Below are positions 1-10,908 of a stretch of 64,000 bases of DNA, in pieces. The position numbers were made by a program, and so were the translations under genes. The stretch's first letter is position 1. Every line of letters starts with the position of its first letter. Below the pieces are notes generated by a model that ran no database searches, was not told where the DNA came from, and worked only from the letters and a program-made list of their open reading frames with translations. The stretch comes from Sabethes cyaneus (taxonomy: Eukaryota > Arthropoda > Insecta > Diptera > Culicidae), in NCBI RefSeq assembly GCF_943734655.1, contig NC_071355.1:238276027-238340026 (forward strand), in the 5' to 3' direction.

Positions 1-164
1 TTCGATTTCGCGGAAAGCTGTCAGCCAAACTCATGTCACTTTCTGTTCTGTTGCCGTTACCACCAACTTCTCAAATAATGTGTGAAATTCAAGTCCGCAT
101 TCCACATTCCAGTCAAATTCTCTAATATGGTACCACATGTGCAACAAAGTTTTGTTTCCGCGTT

Positions 165-960
165 TCCTTGTATGCCAAGTTTGGTGGAGAGATTTAGACA
201 TTCTGCAGTTATGATGGGACATACATACATACGTTACGTTCATTTTTATTTATTTGTATACTAGCTGAATGCCCCATTTTACTCTCAGCCACTTGTAAAT
301 CTGTGTTCTCTTAGGTAATCCCTATAAACCGACGCAAAGCCTTCTTTACATTCTTGGACCTCTCCGTTGTCACCCTATTTCCTTCTTTCAGAAATTAGAA
401 CCTTCCTCCCCACTTGTAAGAGACCGTCTCCCTCTTTTGTCCCTCTGCGCTAATTCTTTTCTGTCGAAAAACATATGTGCCAAGTTTGATGAAGAACCGT
501 CGAGGCGTTCCGGGGTTATAGAGGGGCATACATTCTCATACTGATTTTAATTGTCCCCCCTGTAGTGTTGGCTTCTTCCCAGTCAGCTCTCCCTTCTTTC
601 ACGTTGCTAATTACGCATCTGTTTGCTTTAGTAGCGGAATTGAAACAAAGTTATTTTTCGTATATCCCTCTTTATGGGAACCACCCCCCTCTTTTCTCCC
701 AGTCATTTGCACGACTGCAATCGCTCTAAATGCAAGAGAAACGCAAGTCTTTTTACTTAATTGGACTTACCCCTTTGTTGCCCCCCCCCTCGCGCGCTGA
801 TGCCTTCATGTCAAGGAACACGTGTGCCAAATTTAATGAAGAACCGTCCAGGCGTTTGCTCTCTGAATCTCTGGCATCTGTTTGCTCTCTGAAAATCCCT
901 ATAACAGAAGAGATACAACGCCATGTTTCATATATTCCTCCCTAACCCCAACGCCCTTAA
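165..960. repeat. Degenerate dispersed/tandem repeat, three related segments
   Basis: A motif of the form TGCCAAGTTTGrTGrAGA followed by a CATACAT-type tail recurs at about 171, 477 and 824, so units are spaced about 306 and 347 bp apart. The first unit ends in a short (CATA)n-like run. Intervening DNA is rich in CTCCC/CCCCTC strings. I see no coding capacity. The arrangement resembles degenerate monomers of an insect dispersed repeat. The family is not recognised. Confidence 0.5.
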
Positions 961-1029
961 CTCCCCCCCCCCCCCTTTTTGTCTCCAAACCAACTGTCTC
1001 AACTGTCTAAATAAAAGAGAAACACAGGT

Positions 1030-1450
1030 AGGTTAATCTGTGATTGATTGATTGTGAATTATGAACCAGTTTGGCAAGAATGAATATTCCGAAAATAATT
1101 ATTTTTACTATAAAATCAATTCGTAGTACAATTTTCATACCCTTTAAAATAAAATCGTGTAAAATAACTTTACGCAACTATATACACCTGAATTTCGGAA
1201 TATGCGTAATTTTACTAATTTACGCTGTGATTTTTAAGAGTAATAATAAATTTTCTTATGTGTGTCCCAATTTCGCCTTCACCAAACGATTTTCTTGTCA
1301 AAATTATCAAGAAGACGTGGTATACAAATTACGTAGCGCAAAAATTTCGGTTTATGGACCCCCTCCCTCCCCTATGTAACATTACGTAACGCTTGGCATA
1401 ACCCCCCCCCCCCCCCATTAAATTACGTAACGTTAACCAAGCCTTCCCCC
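1030..1450. repeat. Dispersed repeat with ATTACGTAACG motifs
   Basis: ATTACGTA/TTACGTAACG motifs occur repeatedly around 1330-1435, with C-rich homopolymer runs between them (for example about 1400-1420). No long reading frame is credible. It looks like a non-coding dispersed repeat. Family and borders are not resolved. Confidence 0.35.
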
Positions 1451-1756
1451 GTACCTCAACCAGGGCTTAAAATAGGATCGCAAGTTGAATGTGACTGCGT
1501 GAATGCGTACGCTTTCCGCACTCAACTTGCGCTTTTTGAACGATCATTTGACTGGTTTTTTGAATCCAGTCAATCTGCCGCTTGCGCTGCTGCCGTTTTA
1601 TGATTCATGTGGCCTCTTAAGAGAAACCAACAGTCGTTCTACCGTTTTGCGTTCATATCGAAGAATCTAAGCTGCAAATTGACTGAAAGCGTAATCTTTA
1701 TCTTTATTATCTTTAATTGTTGCAGAGTAAGTTAAACCTTTTAAATTACTACAACT

Positions 1757-2510
1757 ACCCAAGTAACCATAAGCATTAATCTAAAACCGTATATTGGAAA
1801 TAATTCTGCATCCCAAGTGCCAAACTTTTGTATATTAGCAATCTTAATGCTTATAAAACGTATATTAACATTGTTGATGCATAGAAGCATTAACGTAAAT
1901 CAGCATTAAAGAAAGCAATATATGCGCATATAACGTAACAATATAATGCATTTAGTCAATTGCATTAAAACGAGTCGTAAGTGTTGATGAACGGCTTGTA
2001 CTTGACTTCTTATTTTGCTATTCTGCGGCCACTATTTATGCCCTCTTCCATCTGACGGTTGCCGTCTTTTTCTAGCCTATTGGTAATGCAGGACAAGTAG
2101 CTATGATTTGAGAAGGAATATCACCAAGATTTAAATACGACTAATTTCACCTCACTCAATCACATCCGCTATGGTTTAGATAGCAAAGGTGCAAGGAAAC
2201 GAATGAGGTTGCATGACTAACTCCCGGTTCGAGCCCTGTCTAGGTGGTAAGATCATTCAGCATTTCCAAAAATGGTTCTGTTTATCCTGCTCCCCTTGAG
2301 ATGCAGCAAAAAAAAATCTCTAGCTTTTTTAGTTTTTTAAATCCCGACCGAATCTATTTTTATTTGCCATAACAAGCAAACGATATGCCATCGATACTTT
2401 TTCGATACGTCGATAATGTAGACAAAATGACGTTTCGTTGAAGCCTCAAACAAACACTGATAATGCTTATTGAATGCTTGTGGCGTAGCATTTTAATCGC
2501 TAGCGCTTAA
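1757..2510. repeat. AGCATTAA-rich dispersed element containing a tRNA-like promoter
   Basis: The segment opens with CCCAAGTAACC, a terminus also seen at 56908, and holds many AGCATTAA/TAATGC words in both orientations between about 1770 and 1980 and again near 2460-2500. There is no coding capacity. It ends where the minus-strand RT relic begins. A non-autonomous DNA element is the best guess, but the right border is not established. Confidence 0.35.
2181..2236 (+). other. Candidate RNA polymerase III A/B boxes (SINE-like)
   Basis: TAGCAAAGGTG at 2181-2191 resembles an A box (TRGCNNAGYGG). GGTTCGAGCCC at 2226-2236 resembles a B box (GGTTCGANTCC). The spacing of about 34 bp is right for a tRNA-derived SINE promoter. 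I could not fold a tRNA cloverleaf around them, so this is at best a SINE head, not a functional tRNA gene. Confidence 0.3.
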
Positions 2511-4040
2511 TATTCTCTATTGAACCAGGCCATGCAATCTCGCCGAAATACAATGAATGTGTTACTGTTTCTAATTTCGTTTGGAATTAGATTCCAATAA
2601 GCAATGCTCCTAACAAATATAGTATTGCCGTAATGCGCTGTATTGTACTGCGGAATTAAAAAATTTCTTGTTCGAGAGCTTCGAAACGCATGCAACTTAT
2701 TTTTTAAATATTGAGGAAAAGCAAAGTTTTGGATTTTATATATAGTCAAACATGCACTATAAGCTTATAAACATGCACTAGTAGCTTATAAAACTCTTCA
2801 AATGGACATCCAAGTAAGTGCTTTTGGAGGTGGCTAACTCGGGAATACCTACTAAGATTATAAACGTACCTGACACAGCTATTCAGTGCAACGCGTGATT
2901 TATTGAAAGCTCTTGCGGAAACATTCAAGAGGAACTCGGCACCGTAAATAAAATGTGGAAAAATTAATGACTTGAATAGTTTCAGTTTCACATCAGATTT
3001 AAGCACACTAGACGTTAGCCATAGGTGCCTTAGAACATTGTACACCTTGGAACACATAGTGTAAAGGTGACTGTCCCAATCGAGATCAGAGGTTAGAATG
3101 AAACCGAGGTTAGAACACTTGTCAATATAGTTAACAGTGCTCGGGCCAAGATATGTGGTCGATTACAGATTACGATTCCTATTCCTAGAAATAAACATCG
3201 CCTTAGTTTTTTCAACATTAATAGGTAATAGGTTATCTAGTGACCAACTATTTATCCTTTGTAAGTCGTGGTTCAAGAGTCTCACCATCTCTTCAATAGG
3301 AGAATCAATAGAGCATAAATATATTTGGACATCATCAGCGTACATATGTATTTTACAAAACTTTAACATAGCCGGTAAATCGTTAATATACAGTGAAAAT
3401 AGTAATGGACCCGTTATGCAGCCCTGAGGTACTCCAGATGTTATATTAACAGAACGAGAGTTAATTCTATTGACTGAAACAACTTGAGTTCGGTTGGATA
3501 AATAAGATTGAATAAGACGGAAGGAGCGACTAGAAAAGTAAAACTGTTCCGACAATTTTCGTAATAATTTGTTATGAGATACACGATCAAATGCTTTTGA
3601 GAAATGTATTAACAAGAGAAGTGCAGTATCTTTGCTATCAATTGTTTTATTGATGTCGTCATGCACCTTAAGAAAAGCGGTTGTAGAATTGTGATTGGAT
3701 CGAAATCCTGAGTGAAATTCGCTCAAAAACCCTAAAGAGTCAATAAAGACTTGGGTTTTAGGAATTTTTTCAAAAGCTTTTGATAAACCGCATAATATGC
3801 TAATAGGTCTCAAGTTGCTCAAATTTGTATTTTTTTGTTTCTTTTGATTTGGAATAACCCTGGCAGCTTTCCATGCGCTGGGAAATTTGGAATATTGTAA
3901 GCATAGATTAAATACAAAAGTTATTTGTGAAGCAACGAACGGTAGTATTATTTTAATGAAACGGAGTGGAATTCCATCCACACCGATAGCATTCGATTTA
4001 ATCGAGTTTATGGCGTAAAAAACATCATGTTCTCCAATTG
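2507..4040 (-). pseudogene. Non-LTR retrotransposon reverse transcriptase relic (CR1/jockey-like), 3' half of ORF2
   Basis: Three minus-strand frames line up as one RT-containing C-terminal half. About 4038-3163 carries the RT core: GVDGIP, then LRPISIL, the domain A region FSKAFDRV, SGVPQGCITGPLLF, and the YADD active site near 3332-3343. About 3160-2746 carries the thumb/post-RT region (HFIYGAEF). 2749-2507 carries a C-terminal tail (IAYWNLIPNEIR) ending in a stop. The frames break near 3160 and near 2748, the latter at a short local duplication (2750-2785). The residue expected to be the first catalytic Asp (DFSKAFD in relatives) is His here, so the enzyme is dead on two counts. Endonuclease and ORF1 are missing; the 5' side stops at the tandem array at 4.1 kb. 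CR1/jockey placement rests on motif style only. Confidence 0.85.
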
Positions 4041-4124
4041 TAGAAAAAATAAATCGTAAAAAACCAAAATTTCGCGTAAAAAAACTTTGTGGATTTCAAC
4101 ACTACATAGACTTTTGAGCACATC

Positions 4125-4365
4125 CGCGTAAATTCTGAAAATTGCGTAAAAAACCGCGTAAATTCCGAAAATCGCGTAAAAAAACTGCGTAAATTCCGAA
4201 AATCGCGTAAAAAAAACCGCGTAAATTCCGAAAATCGCATAAAAAACCGCGAAAATTCCGAAATTCGCTTAAAAAACCGCGTAAATTCCGAAATTCGTGT
4301 AAAAAAACCGCGTAAATTCCGAAATTCGCGCAGAAATAGTCGCGTAAAAAGCGACTTCAGTGTAT
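4125..4365. repeat. ~30 bp tandem array, about seven units
   Basis: About seven head-to-tail units read CGCGTAAATTCCGAAAATCG followed by CGTAAAAAAC with small length changes in the A run. Later units read GAAATTCG instead of GAAAATCG, so the array has two sub-types in order. It translates on the minus strand as a repetitive RFF/EFTRFF string, which is a shadow rather than a protein. It directly abuts the truncated 5' side of the RT relic. Confidence 0.85.
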
Positions 4366-4389
4366 ATATGTAAGTGGCTTTGCCCACAA

Positions 4390-7300
4390 ATAAAACAACT
4401 TGGAAATGTAATAATCAGGAAAAGTCAAAACAAAAGCTGTTGGGCGTAAGGTGTGCAATAATAAGATTTAAAGGTTATTTTGGTGTGCAATAATTGGGTG
4501 CAGAGTTGCTATGCAGAAAACGTATTTTACACGGTTTTTGTAAGGAATTCCACACAGATGACTATGGGAACCTATTTTATATTAGTCCATGGGTATAGTA
4601 AGCGGTTTTGCCAAAAAATTGCTTTCATTTGTTCAAAATCATCAAATTACTGTAGAATGTTACTGTAGAGTCTAAATTCCATTTTTAATAGAAGGTTCTA
4701 CTTGAAATGGTTTTGGGATCATTAGCAATTTACATATTCGTCCTTGCATATAAGATGTGGAATGATTCAGCCCAGTACCATTTCCCTACACCACCGCAGA
4801 AAACTTCATCTAGTTCTAGTAGATGTAACGTTATATAATTTCAGTACTCCACTGATGGTTCCGTTTTTTTTCTGAGAGCAACTCGTTTCTCTCAATACTA
4901 TAAAAATGGGGAAAAATCCTCGCCTGCCGATTGGAGGAAAAGTTTTAACGATTTCCATCTTTGCACAGCAGCGCATACTGCGACTGTGGAAATTCGCTGG
5001 TTTAGTTGTCGTGTTCGGCGGTGCTCATTTTTTCTCGCTTTTTCTCTTATCACCGCAGCACAGAAGTGGCTGCCGAGAAGTGCACTCTTATCTCCTGCAA
5101 CGTCGGTCTTGGTCTTGGACCTGGCTGCCGTACGGATATGTGGGAGTTACTACCAGTACAGTATGTACCTAGCTAGCAGGTACTTTCTCGCGCTTGAACC
5201 CGTCGTCCGTCGTTGGAGGAAGGAAAAACTGCTCATGTAATGAGAGGTGGTCCGATGGAGGGAAAAAAACGATGTCGAAGAAAATCGTTTTTTTTTTCTG
5301 TGCTCTCCGCTAACGGATTGTGTACTGAAGCAAGTGGATCCTCCTCTCGAGAACGAACGCGGGATGCATTCCGCCGCCCTACTTAGTGAACCAGGTTTTT
5401 TTATGTGTTTGTCGGAAAAAGTTTGCCGGGTAGATTGGCGCCAGAACAGGAAGGCGAGATTTTCAGTGGTGTGGCGACGGCGACTACGACGAATAAAACA
5501 ATGCTTTTTATGCTTTCTTTTCTTGGTATTGTTTGCCACGCGAAGTCTTCTCCTGTGAAGGAGATCCCAATGTTGATGTTGCTATTGTTCTGTTGCCTTA
5601 CTTTTACTAGAAAGTCTTACGGGAAGCTTCCATCTTAATCTAGGTGAGCCGTTTTTGTCGTTACTAGCATGCTGTGCGCTTATTTTATGTTTTATTCAGC
5701 ATCCCACCCCCTCTGAGCACATACACGTACGCACACACACTCAAACACTGTTTGCGGATGTGGAGGACGAGAACATAATTTGCTCTAGGTAGATTTAGAA
5801 ATTAAATATATTTTACTGGTAGCACGAGATCAGTAGGCACAGGCAAAAGCATTTTTCTTCGTTGCCATGGGTGGAAGTAAATAAATATTCAGTGTGTGTT
5901 CCGAGAGAAGGAAAATAAAAATTGGATTTCAAGACGGCTTAAATAAACTAGTTTGTACATAGTCAAACTCAATTGTCAAAGTTTTAGAAACCATTGTGAT
6001 ACCTAATTATGCTGCTGCGAAGAATATACAGTACAGTAAGTACAAATAAAAGATATTAGTTTTCTTCAAGCAAAATTGAATATTCTAGAAGTAGCGGTTT
6101 TTTCTTGGGGGTGTTTTTCTCGGTTAAACATCGAGCAGAGTAATTGGATCTAATTCCTTTGCCTTCGTTAAACTTCAGCGGTTCCCCATTCCACGGAACC
6201 CACTCGTTTTTGTATATTTTCTGATGAGATGGGTGAACCAGCAAAGGAATTTTAACCCTCTTCAGCGTTCGTTATGTAAATCGAGCTGCCTGCCTATCGT
6301 TCGCGCGATAGGTGTGGAAAGTTCTCTCTCAAAGACGAGTTCGAAGTTGAATTTGGCTAAGTTTCGGTTGTGTAACAAAAAATAAAAAGGGTCCCGATGC
6401 GCGGTACTCAGTGCCAAAATGAAAAATTATATTTCAGTGAAAAAAATTTCTTAGATTCGAAGGATGTTTGGAAAAATACAACCTTATATAATTTATCGAA
6501 ACAAAACTAAGCTACGAATTATTACAATTACTTTAGTTAATGATTATCATTACATAACTGACAGCGCTGTGGGATCGGTCGACCCCCATTCCGTTGAAGA
6601 ATACGATAAAAGCCAGTCTAGGGCGGAATATCCTTCCCTATGTATAGCCACCCCGCCATGCCGAGCCGGGACATCACTCATCTTTATCTTGAACCATAAA
6701 TCAACCCATAAAATAAGCTTTCGTCCTTTTTCGTCCCGCGCAGAAATCTTTTTGTTCGGCCGAACAGGAAGAAACAAAAATCATTATCAGCAGCAGAAAC
6801 AAACAGGAGCAGGAGCAGGCATCGTCAGCTCAGCTCACCGGCAAACGCGAGCAGCAGCAGCAGCAGCAGCATCATCGTCTCTGGAAAAAGGTCTTTTTCG
6901 GTTGGCCAGATCTCCAGTCATTGTGCGACGTGGCACCGTCGTCCGGAGGAAATGAAAAGATGAAGCGACAGAAAAGAAGCAGGGTAATATCGATTTTCCG
7001 CTCTCGCCGCCCATTTCCGTCGGTGGTGGGTGGGGATGGTCGTGGTCGTGGTGGTGCTGACGGTGGAAACGTTGGTGGAAGAAAGGATCCAGCGAGCGAG
7101 CAACTTTTTCAAGCAGAAAAATCTCTTGTAAGCTTTATTTCATCCTTCATTTTTCCTAACCTTCCCGCAATGGTGGCGAGGAAAGTTGCGAATACGGAAC
7201 GGAAGCAGCGCTCGGGCTGGCTGGCTGCCTGGCCTGGGTCTGTTGTGTAGCAAAATCCCACCGCTCTCTGGAACTTAACCGAGCCGAGGAGTTGGAGAGC

Positions 7301-7820
7301 TCATCTTTCTTGCGCGTCGACTCTGGCACCGGGTGAGCGTTTTCTTTTGAAAATGTAAATTGCTTTCACTTTGCTTGTCCTCCCACTCCCTGCTCTCGTG
7401 CTCCTTGCTTTGCTGTTTATCTTGCCTAGGATCTTTTCAAACTAATCACAACTCAGTCCGTTGGGTTGCTGGTTGGATTGCCGGGTCGCCACGAAACTGT
7501 AGATCATTAGGACGGAGAAGCTGTACAAGCACGAAGAATGATACGCAAATTCGCAAACAAGAGATCTCATCACTATCCTACCATCCGTAGATGTGTAGTT
7601 TTTCTACGTTCCGCTTGCCTGCAGTGTAGTGTGTTTTATTTTACCGCTGTGAATTTAATTTTAAATTATACCCTGGCTGTGTGTGGTTCTGCGTAGGTTT
7701 TCGACAAATTCTAGTGCTTTGTACTTTAACCAAAGGGTTTAATGACAGACTAAAACACTTCATCGTTAAGTTAACGTAAATGTAGTTGCTAAAAAGTATT
7801 TTCATCGTTGAAGATTAACA
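4390..7820. other. Mostly unique sequence, no gene recognised
   Basis: After an AT-rich part (4390-4850) the segment is less AT-rich and lacks obvious repeat-family matches to the rest of the window. Short open frames on both strands overlap each other and show no domain, start context or splice pattern I trust. A CAG/GCA-rich low-complexity run lies at about 6788-6874. It could be intronic, 5' UTR or regulatory DNA of a neighbouring gene. I see nothing that decides this. Confidence 0.4.
6788..6874 (+). repeat. CAG/GCA trinucleotide-rich low-complexity tract
   Basis: Interrupted CAG/GCA/GGAGCA units, including a run of seven GCA-type units near 6850-6870, end in CATCATCG. Such tracts are common in insect transcribed non-coding DNA and in poly-Gln/poly-Ala coding runs. 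No coding frame is supported here. Confidence 0.7.
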
Positions 7821-7825
7821 AGATT

Positions 7826-8150
7826 ATATTTTCGAGGATTTCTGGGCAGCATACGATACAGTCGAGCACGAACAGCTATGGGAGATAATGCTCAAGTACG
7901 GTTTTCCGGAAAAACTCACGCAGCTGGTCAAAGCTACTCTGAAACGAGAGGAACGATCTTCGGCAAAAGTAGTTCATTCCTAACCTTCGTAGAAGACCTC
8001 GCGATCATTACCAGAAATCTTGGGATGGCGGAAGCTAGGCTAGGACGATTGGGTTACAAATCAATGCATCGAAAACAAAATATATAGGTAACAGCAGAGG
8101 CTCCAGAGACAACAACATGCGTCTCCCACGACCAGAGACCATACTTTATT
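7826..8150 (+). pseudogene. Non-LTR retrotransposon RT fragment with internal deletion
   Basis: The plus-strand translation gives AAYDTVEHEQLWEIMLKYGF, then PEKLTQLVKATLKR, which is RT domain A and the following helix of the family also seen at 9.2, 10.3 and 49.7 kb. It then jumps to a later RT segment (VEDLAIITRNLGMAEARLG and a KTKYIGNSRG-like motif after a frameshift). The middle of the domain, including the SGVxQGD region, is deleted. This is a dead fragment. The sequence after about 8150 is not RT. Confidence 0.75.
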
Positions 8151-8159
8151 GGAAGTTTT

Positions 8160-8880
8160 CGATTGACGTTTCGAAACTCTATGCCTCCATCTTCGGGGCA
8201 AAACGTTAACACTTAACAATTGTTTTCTTAGTCAATTGTGAGGTGCAAATATTAATGCGAACTATTAGTTTAACTATCTAAAATTATAATCTTCATAATC
8301 ATTATAACCAGTGGTTGGAGAACTCGCGAAAAAGTGATCATTTGAATCGATTAACATCCCTCATGAACATACACTATTCGCCTGCCTCGCCGATAATGCA
8401 CGCATCAGCTTTGAATTTTATCACGAACAGAACCTCAATGTGAACATCAGAATTCGTTCAAAAATTGAATATTGAACATTGAGTGTGTTCGATTTTTCGG
8501 ATATAGAATGCCCGGGGACGTCGGAAATTATTCAAAATAATATTACCACGAAAAGGGAATAGTTTAAAGTAGTGTTAGTGGCTTTACAAGCAGCAGAAAG
8601 CGTCAATTGGCACTTTTGCGTTGCTCACGATATTCGTATATTCAGCGATACTACGAAGCGTGAGTGTATGTTGCTCATTGTTATAGGCGAATTGAACCAC
8701 TCGCGTAGCTGTTTTATCATGATAAAAACCGTTTGCCGATGCTCGGCGTATCTATTCATTTTGTGAGTTTTCCAACCTCTGATTATAACATAGCCCTTTG
8801 ACACGTCAGCCAAAAACGTGAAATAAGATTTCCGCAATTAATTCAAGACCGGAAAGCCACATCTTTTGAATAAATATTTC
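8160..8880. other. Unassigned sequence, no gene
   Basis: This is mixed-composition DNA with short overlapping open frames on both strands (for example at 8572-8837), none with a recognisable domain. Part of 8100-8220 resembles dispersed-repeat sequence in style, but I cannot name a family. Confidence 0.3.
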
Positions 8881-8889
8881 TAACCGATT

Positions 8890-9190
8890 ATTATATCATT
8901 CATCGTCCACCGTTCAATTACCATCGTCCACGGCCCATGGGCGTTGGTCTTCGTTCCATCATCCTCCAACCATTAGCCATCGTGCATTGTGTTTCATCAC
9001 TTGGCCAGTGTGCTCCGTCCGTCGTCCATCTTCCAACATCTACTGCTCACCGTCCATCGTCCATTGATCATCAGCTATCGTCCTTTAACTATAAATCGCT
9101 ATCGGCCATCGCGCATCGACCTTCATCGTCCATCGTCTACCCATTGTTACTCATCTTGCAACAGCCTTCGACCATCGGCCAACCTAATCA
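8890..9190 (+). repeat. Degenerate CCATCGTCC minisatellite
   Basis: Variants of CCATCGTCC/CATCGNCCA recur irregularly across about 300 bp, giving repetitive HRPSS/IVH-type translations in several frames. The degenerate unit and lack of indel-free periodicity indicate an old simple repeat rather than a coding exon. It ends at the start of the minus-strand RT relic. Confidence 0.7.
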
Positions 9191-9720
9191 CGTCTCAAAT
9201 GGACACGAGAGTGTCCCCGAGATGCGCATGAAACACATCATTCGACCCAAAATAGCTCTGATCAGTCGCGTCAGTTTGTCCGGAAAACCGTATTTATGCA
9301 TTATCTGCCATCGTTGGTGTCGATCGACTGTATCGTATGCTGCTTTGAAATCAATATAGATGTGATGCATGGATACGTTGTACTCCCCGACATTTCTGCA
9401 AGATCTCTCGAACGGTAAAAATATGGTCCGTAGTTGCGCGAGCCACCATGAAACCTGCCTGGTAATTCCTTATTAAACCATGGGCCTATCGGTAACAGCC
9501 AGCGTAACAGTATCTGGAAAAGCAGTCAAATCGATCACCCTTTTTGTAGATGGGACAAACCTCTCCTTCCATCCATTCCTCCGGTAGCTTCTCCTCCTGC
9601 CAAATCTTGAAAATAACACAGTGAAGAGCCGTTGCCAGCACTTCTCGGCCATGTCTATAAGGCTCTGCCGGCAGAGCTTTCAGTATAAAACCGTACAAAT
9701 GTAGAACCCTACAGTATAAA
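9188..9720 (-). pseudogene. Non-LTR retrotransposon RT relic
   Basis: Read on the minus strand, about 9690-9540 gives EVLATALHCVIFKIWQEEKL followed by PEEWMEGEVCPIYKKGDRFD, the N-terminal RT region. 9364-9190 gives IYIDFKAAYDTVDRHQRWQI, then MHKYGFPDKLTRLIRAILGR, which is domain A with its catalytic Asp retained. Frameshifts lie between these blocks, and everything after domain A (including the xADD box) is absent. It is the same family as the relics at 7.8, 10.0 and 47.6-50.3 kb. The order of blocks confirms minus orientation. Confidence 0.8.
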
Positions 9721-10019
9721 ACCCTTCGAATATAAGTTACCCCGCAACATGCGTAACAGAGAGTGCTAGTGTGCAAGCAAACTGTGTAGGACGATGGTTT
9801 TTAAAGGATTTTATTCAATGTGGCATGTTAGTTCATCAGTGCTGCTAGCCTATTGCAAGCGTAAATAAATTAAAAAAGGACCTACTTACAGACAAAGTAG
9901 CGATTACAGCCAGGTCACAGGTCACTTCCAGACATTACTGAATGGGGAACAGAAACAGAATGCGAACTACGAGCGCCCAGCTGTGAAGTCACCAACACAG
10001 GAAGAATGGCAACACAAAG

Positions 10020-10640
10020 TTGCTGGGAAGGACGGCATCTTGACCGCAATTCTTAAAGTGGGGAGCGTTCGGTTGTACGAAGCGATGGATCATGCTTAAG
10101 ATGGATGGATGGATGGCCCTTTCTATAGAAAGAGGCATCCATTCGATTGTAAGAATTTTAGAGCCTTTGCTTTGTAGAACTTTACTCAATTCGGAGTACA
10201 AAGTGCTTCCTCATATCTTGTTTTTTAGCGATAGAGACCGTTGACGGAGCCTTTTGTTGGCGAATATCAAACTGGTTGTTGGAAATCCTATGGCGGGATG
10301 ATTTTAAGGCAGCGTACGATGCAGTCAAGCGAAACAGGTCGCGGCAGATAATGCTTGAATGCACTTTCCGATCAAACTAACTCATACTACGCTGGATGGA
10401 TGGAGCGGAATCGAGTGTCAGAATAGCGGGTGTCACGTCAGTCGCTTTCCTGATAGATAACGTTGTGGATGAATTAATGCAAGGGGATGCACTCTCCAAA
10501 TTGTTATTCAGTAATAACTTGCAAACGTTCAAAGAGACGGTATCGTTATTTTGCGATCTCCAAAACCGTCCAAAAAGCTTTATTCTTTCTGATACGAAAA
10601 CAGATGCGCAGGTTGCTGGAAGACGATAGGATGGTGGCCT
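10020..10640 (+). pseudogene. Non-LTR retrotransposon RT relic, heavily broken
   Basis: The plus-strand pieces in order are a KDGI-AILK-like segment near 10035, DDFKAAYDAVKRNRSRQIML near 10300, and WMDGAESSVRIAGV... DELMQGDALSKLLF from about 10390 to 10510. The last corresponds to domain A through the QGD motif of the FKAAYD family. Frames are shifted at least twice, and a (GGAT)n run with unrelated sequence sits between the first two pieces (about 10100-10290). Plus-strand neighbour to the minus-strand relic at 9.2-9.7 kb, so the two are convergent remnants. Confidence 0.75.
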
Positions 10641-10689
10641 CTGATAAGAGGAGAGAGTCCAAATCGCAACTTGTAAAAGCAGTACAGTA

Positions 10690-10908
10690 CCAATGGCGCT
10701 AGCTCTACGGGGTGCCAAAAACGGCATAAAGCTCAGTAAGGTACTCTCGAGTGTAGCGAAGTACTGGATATAGGGAGTTGGACGAAACAGGTTCGACTGT
10801 CTGTTTGTCAAAAATAATAAACTTCGAAGGAACACTAATTTAAGAAACGAGGGCGCGTCAAATCGAGCCTTCGTCAAGGTTATCACAATGTCACGCAACA
10901 GTTCTAGA
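10690..10908. repeat. 'Head' unit preceding minisatellite tract 1
   Basis: GGCGCTAGCTCTA (about 10693) and ACTAATTTAAGAAACGAG ... TCACAATGTCACGC (about 10835-10895) recur in closely similar form beside the second minisatellite (14540-14615 and 15657-15750). The shared non-repetitive head shows that both tracts derive from one larger repeat unit. Confidence 0.65.

Noticed and set aside
2181..2240. Possible functional tRNA gene
   Set aside because: Only A/B-box-like words; no acceptor stem or cloverleaf can be formed.
4025..4387. 120-codon minus-strand frame with RFF/EFTRFF repeats
   Set aside because: It is the translation of the ~30-bp tandem array.
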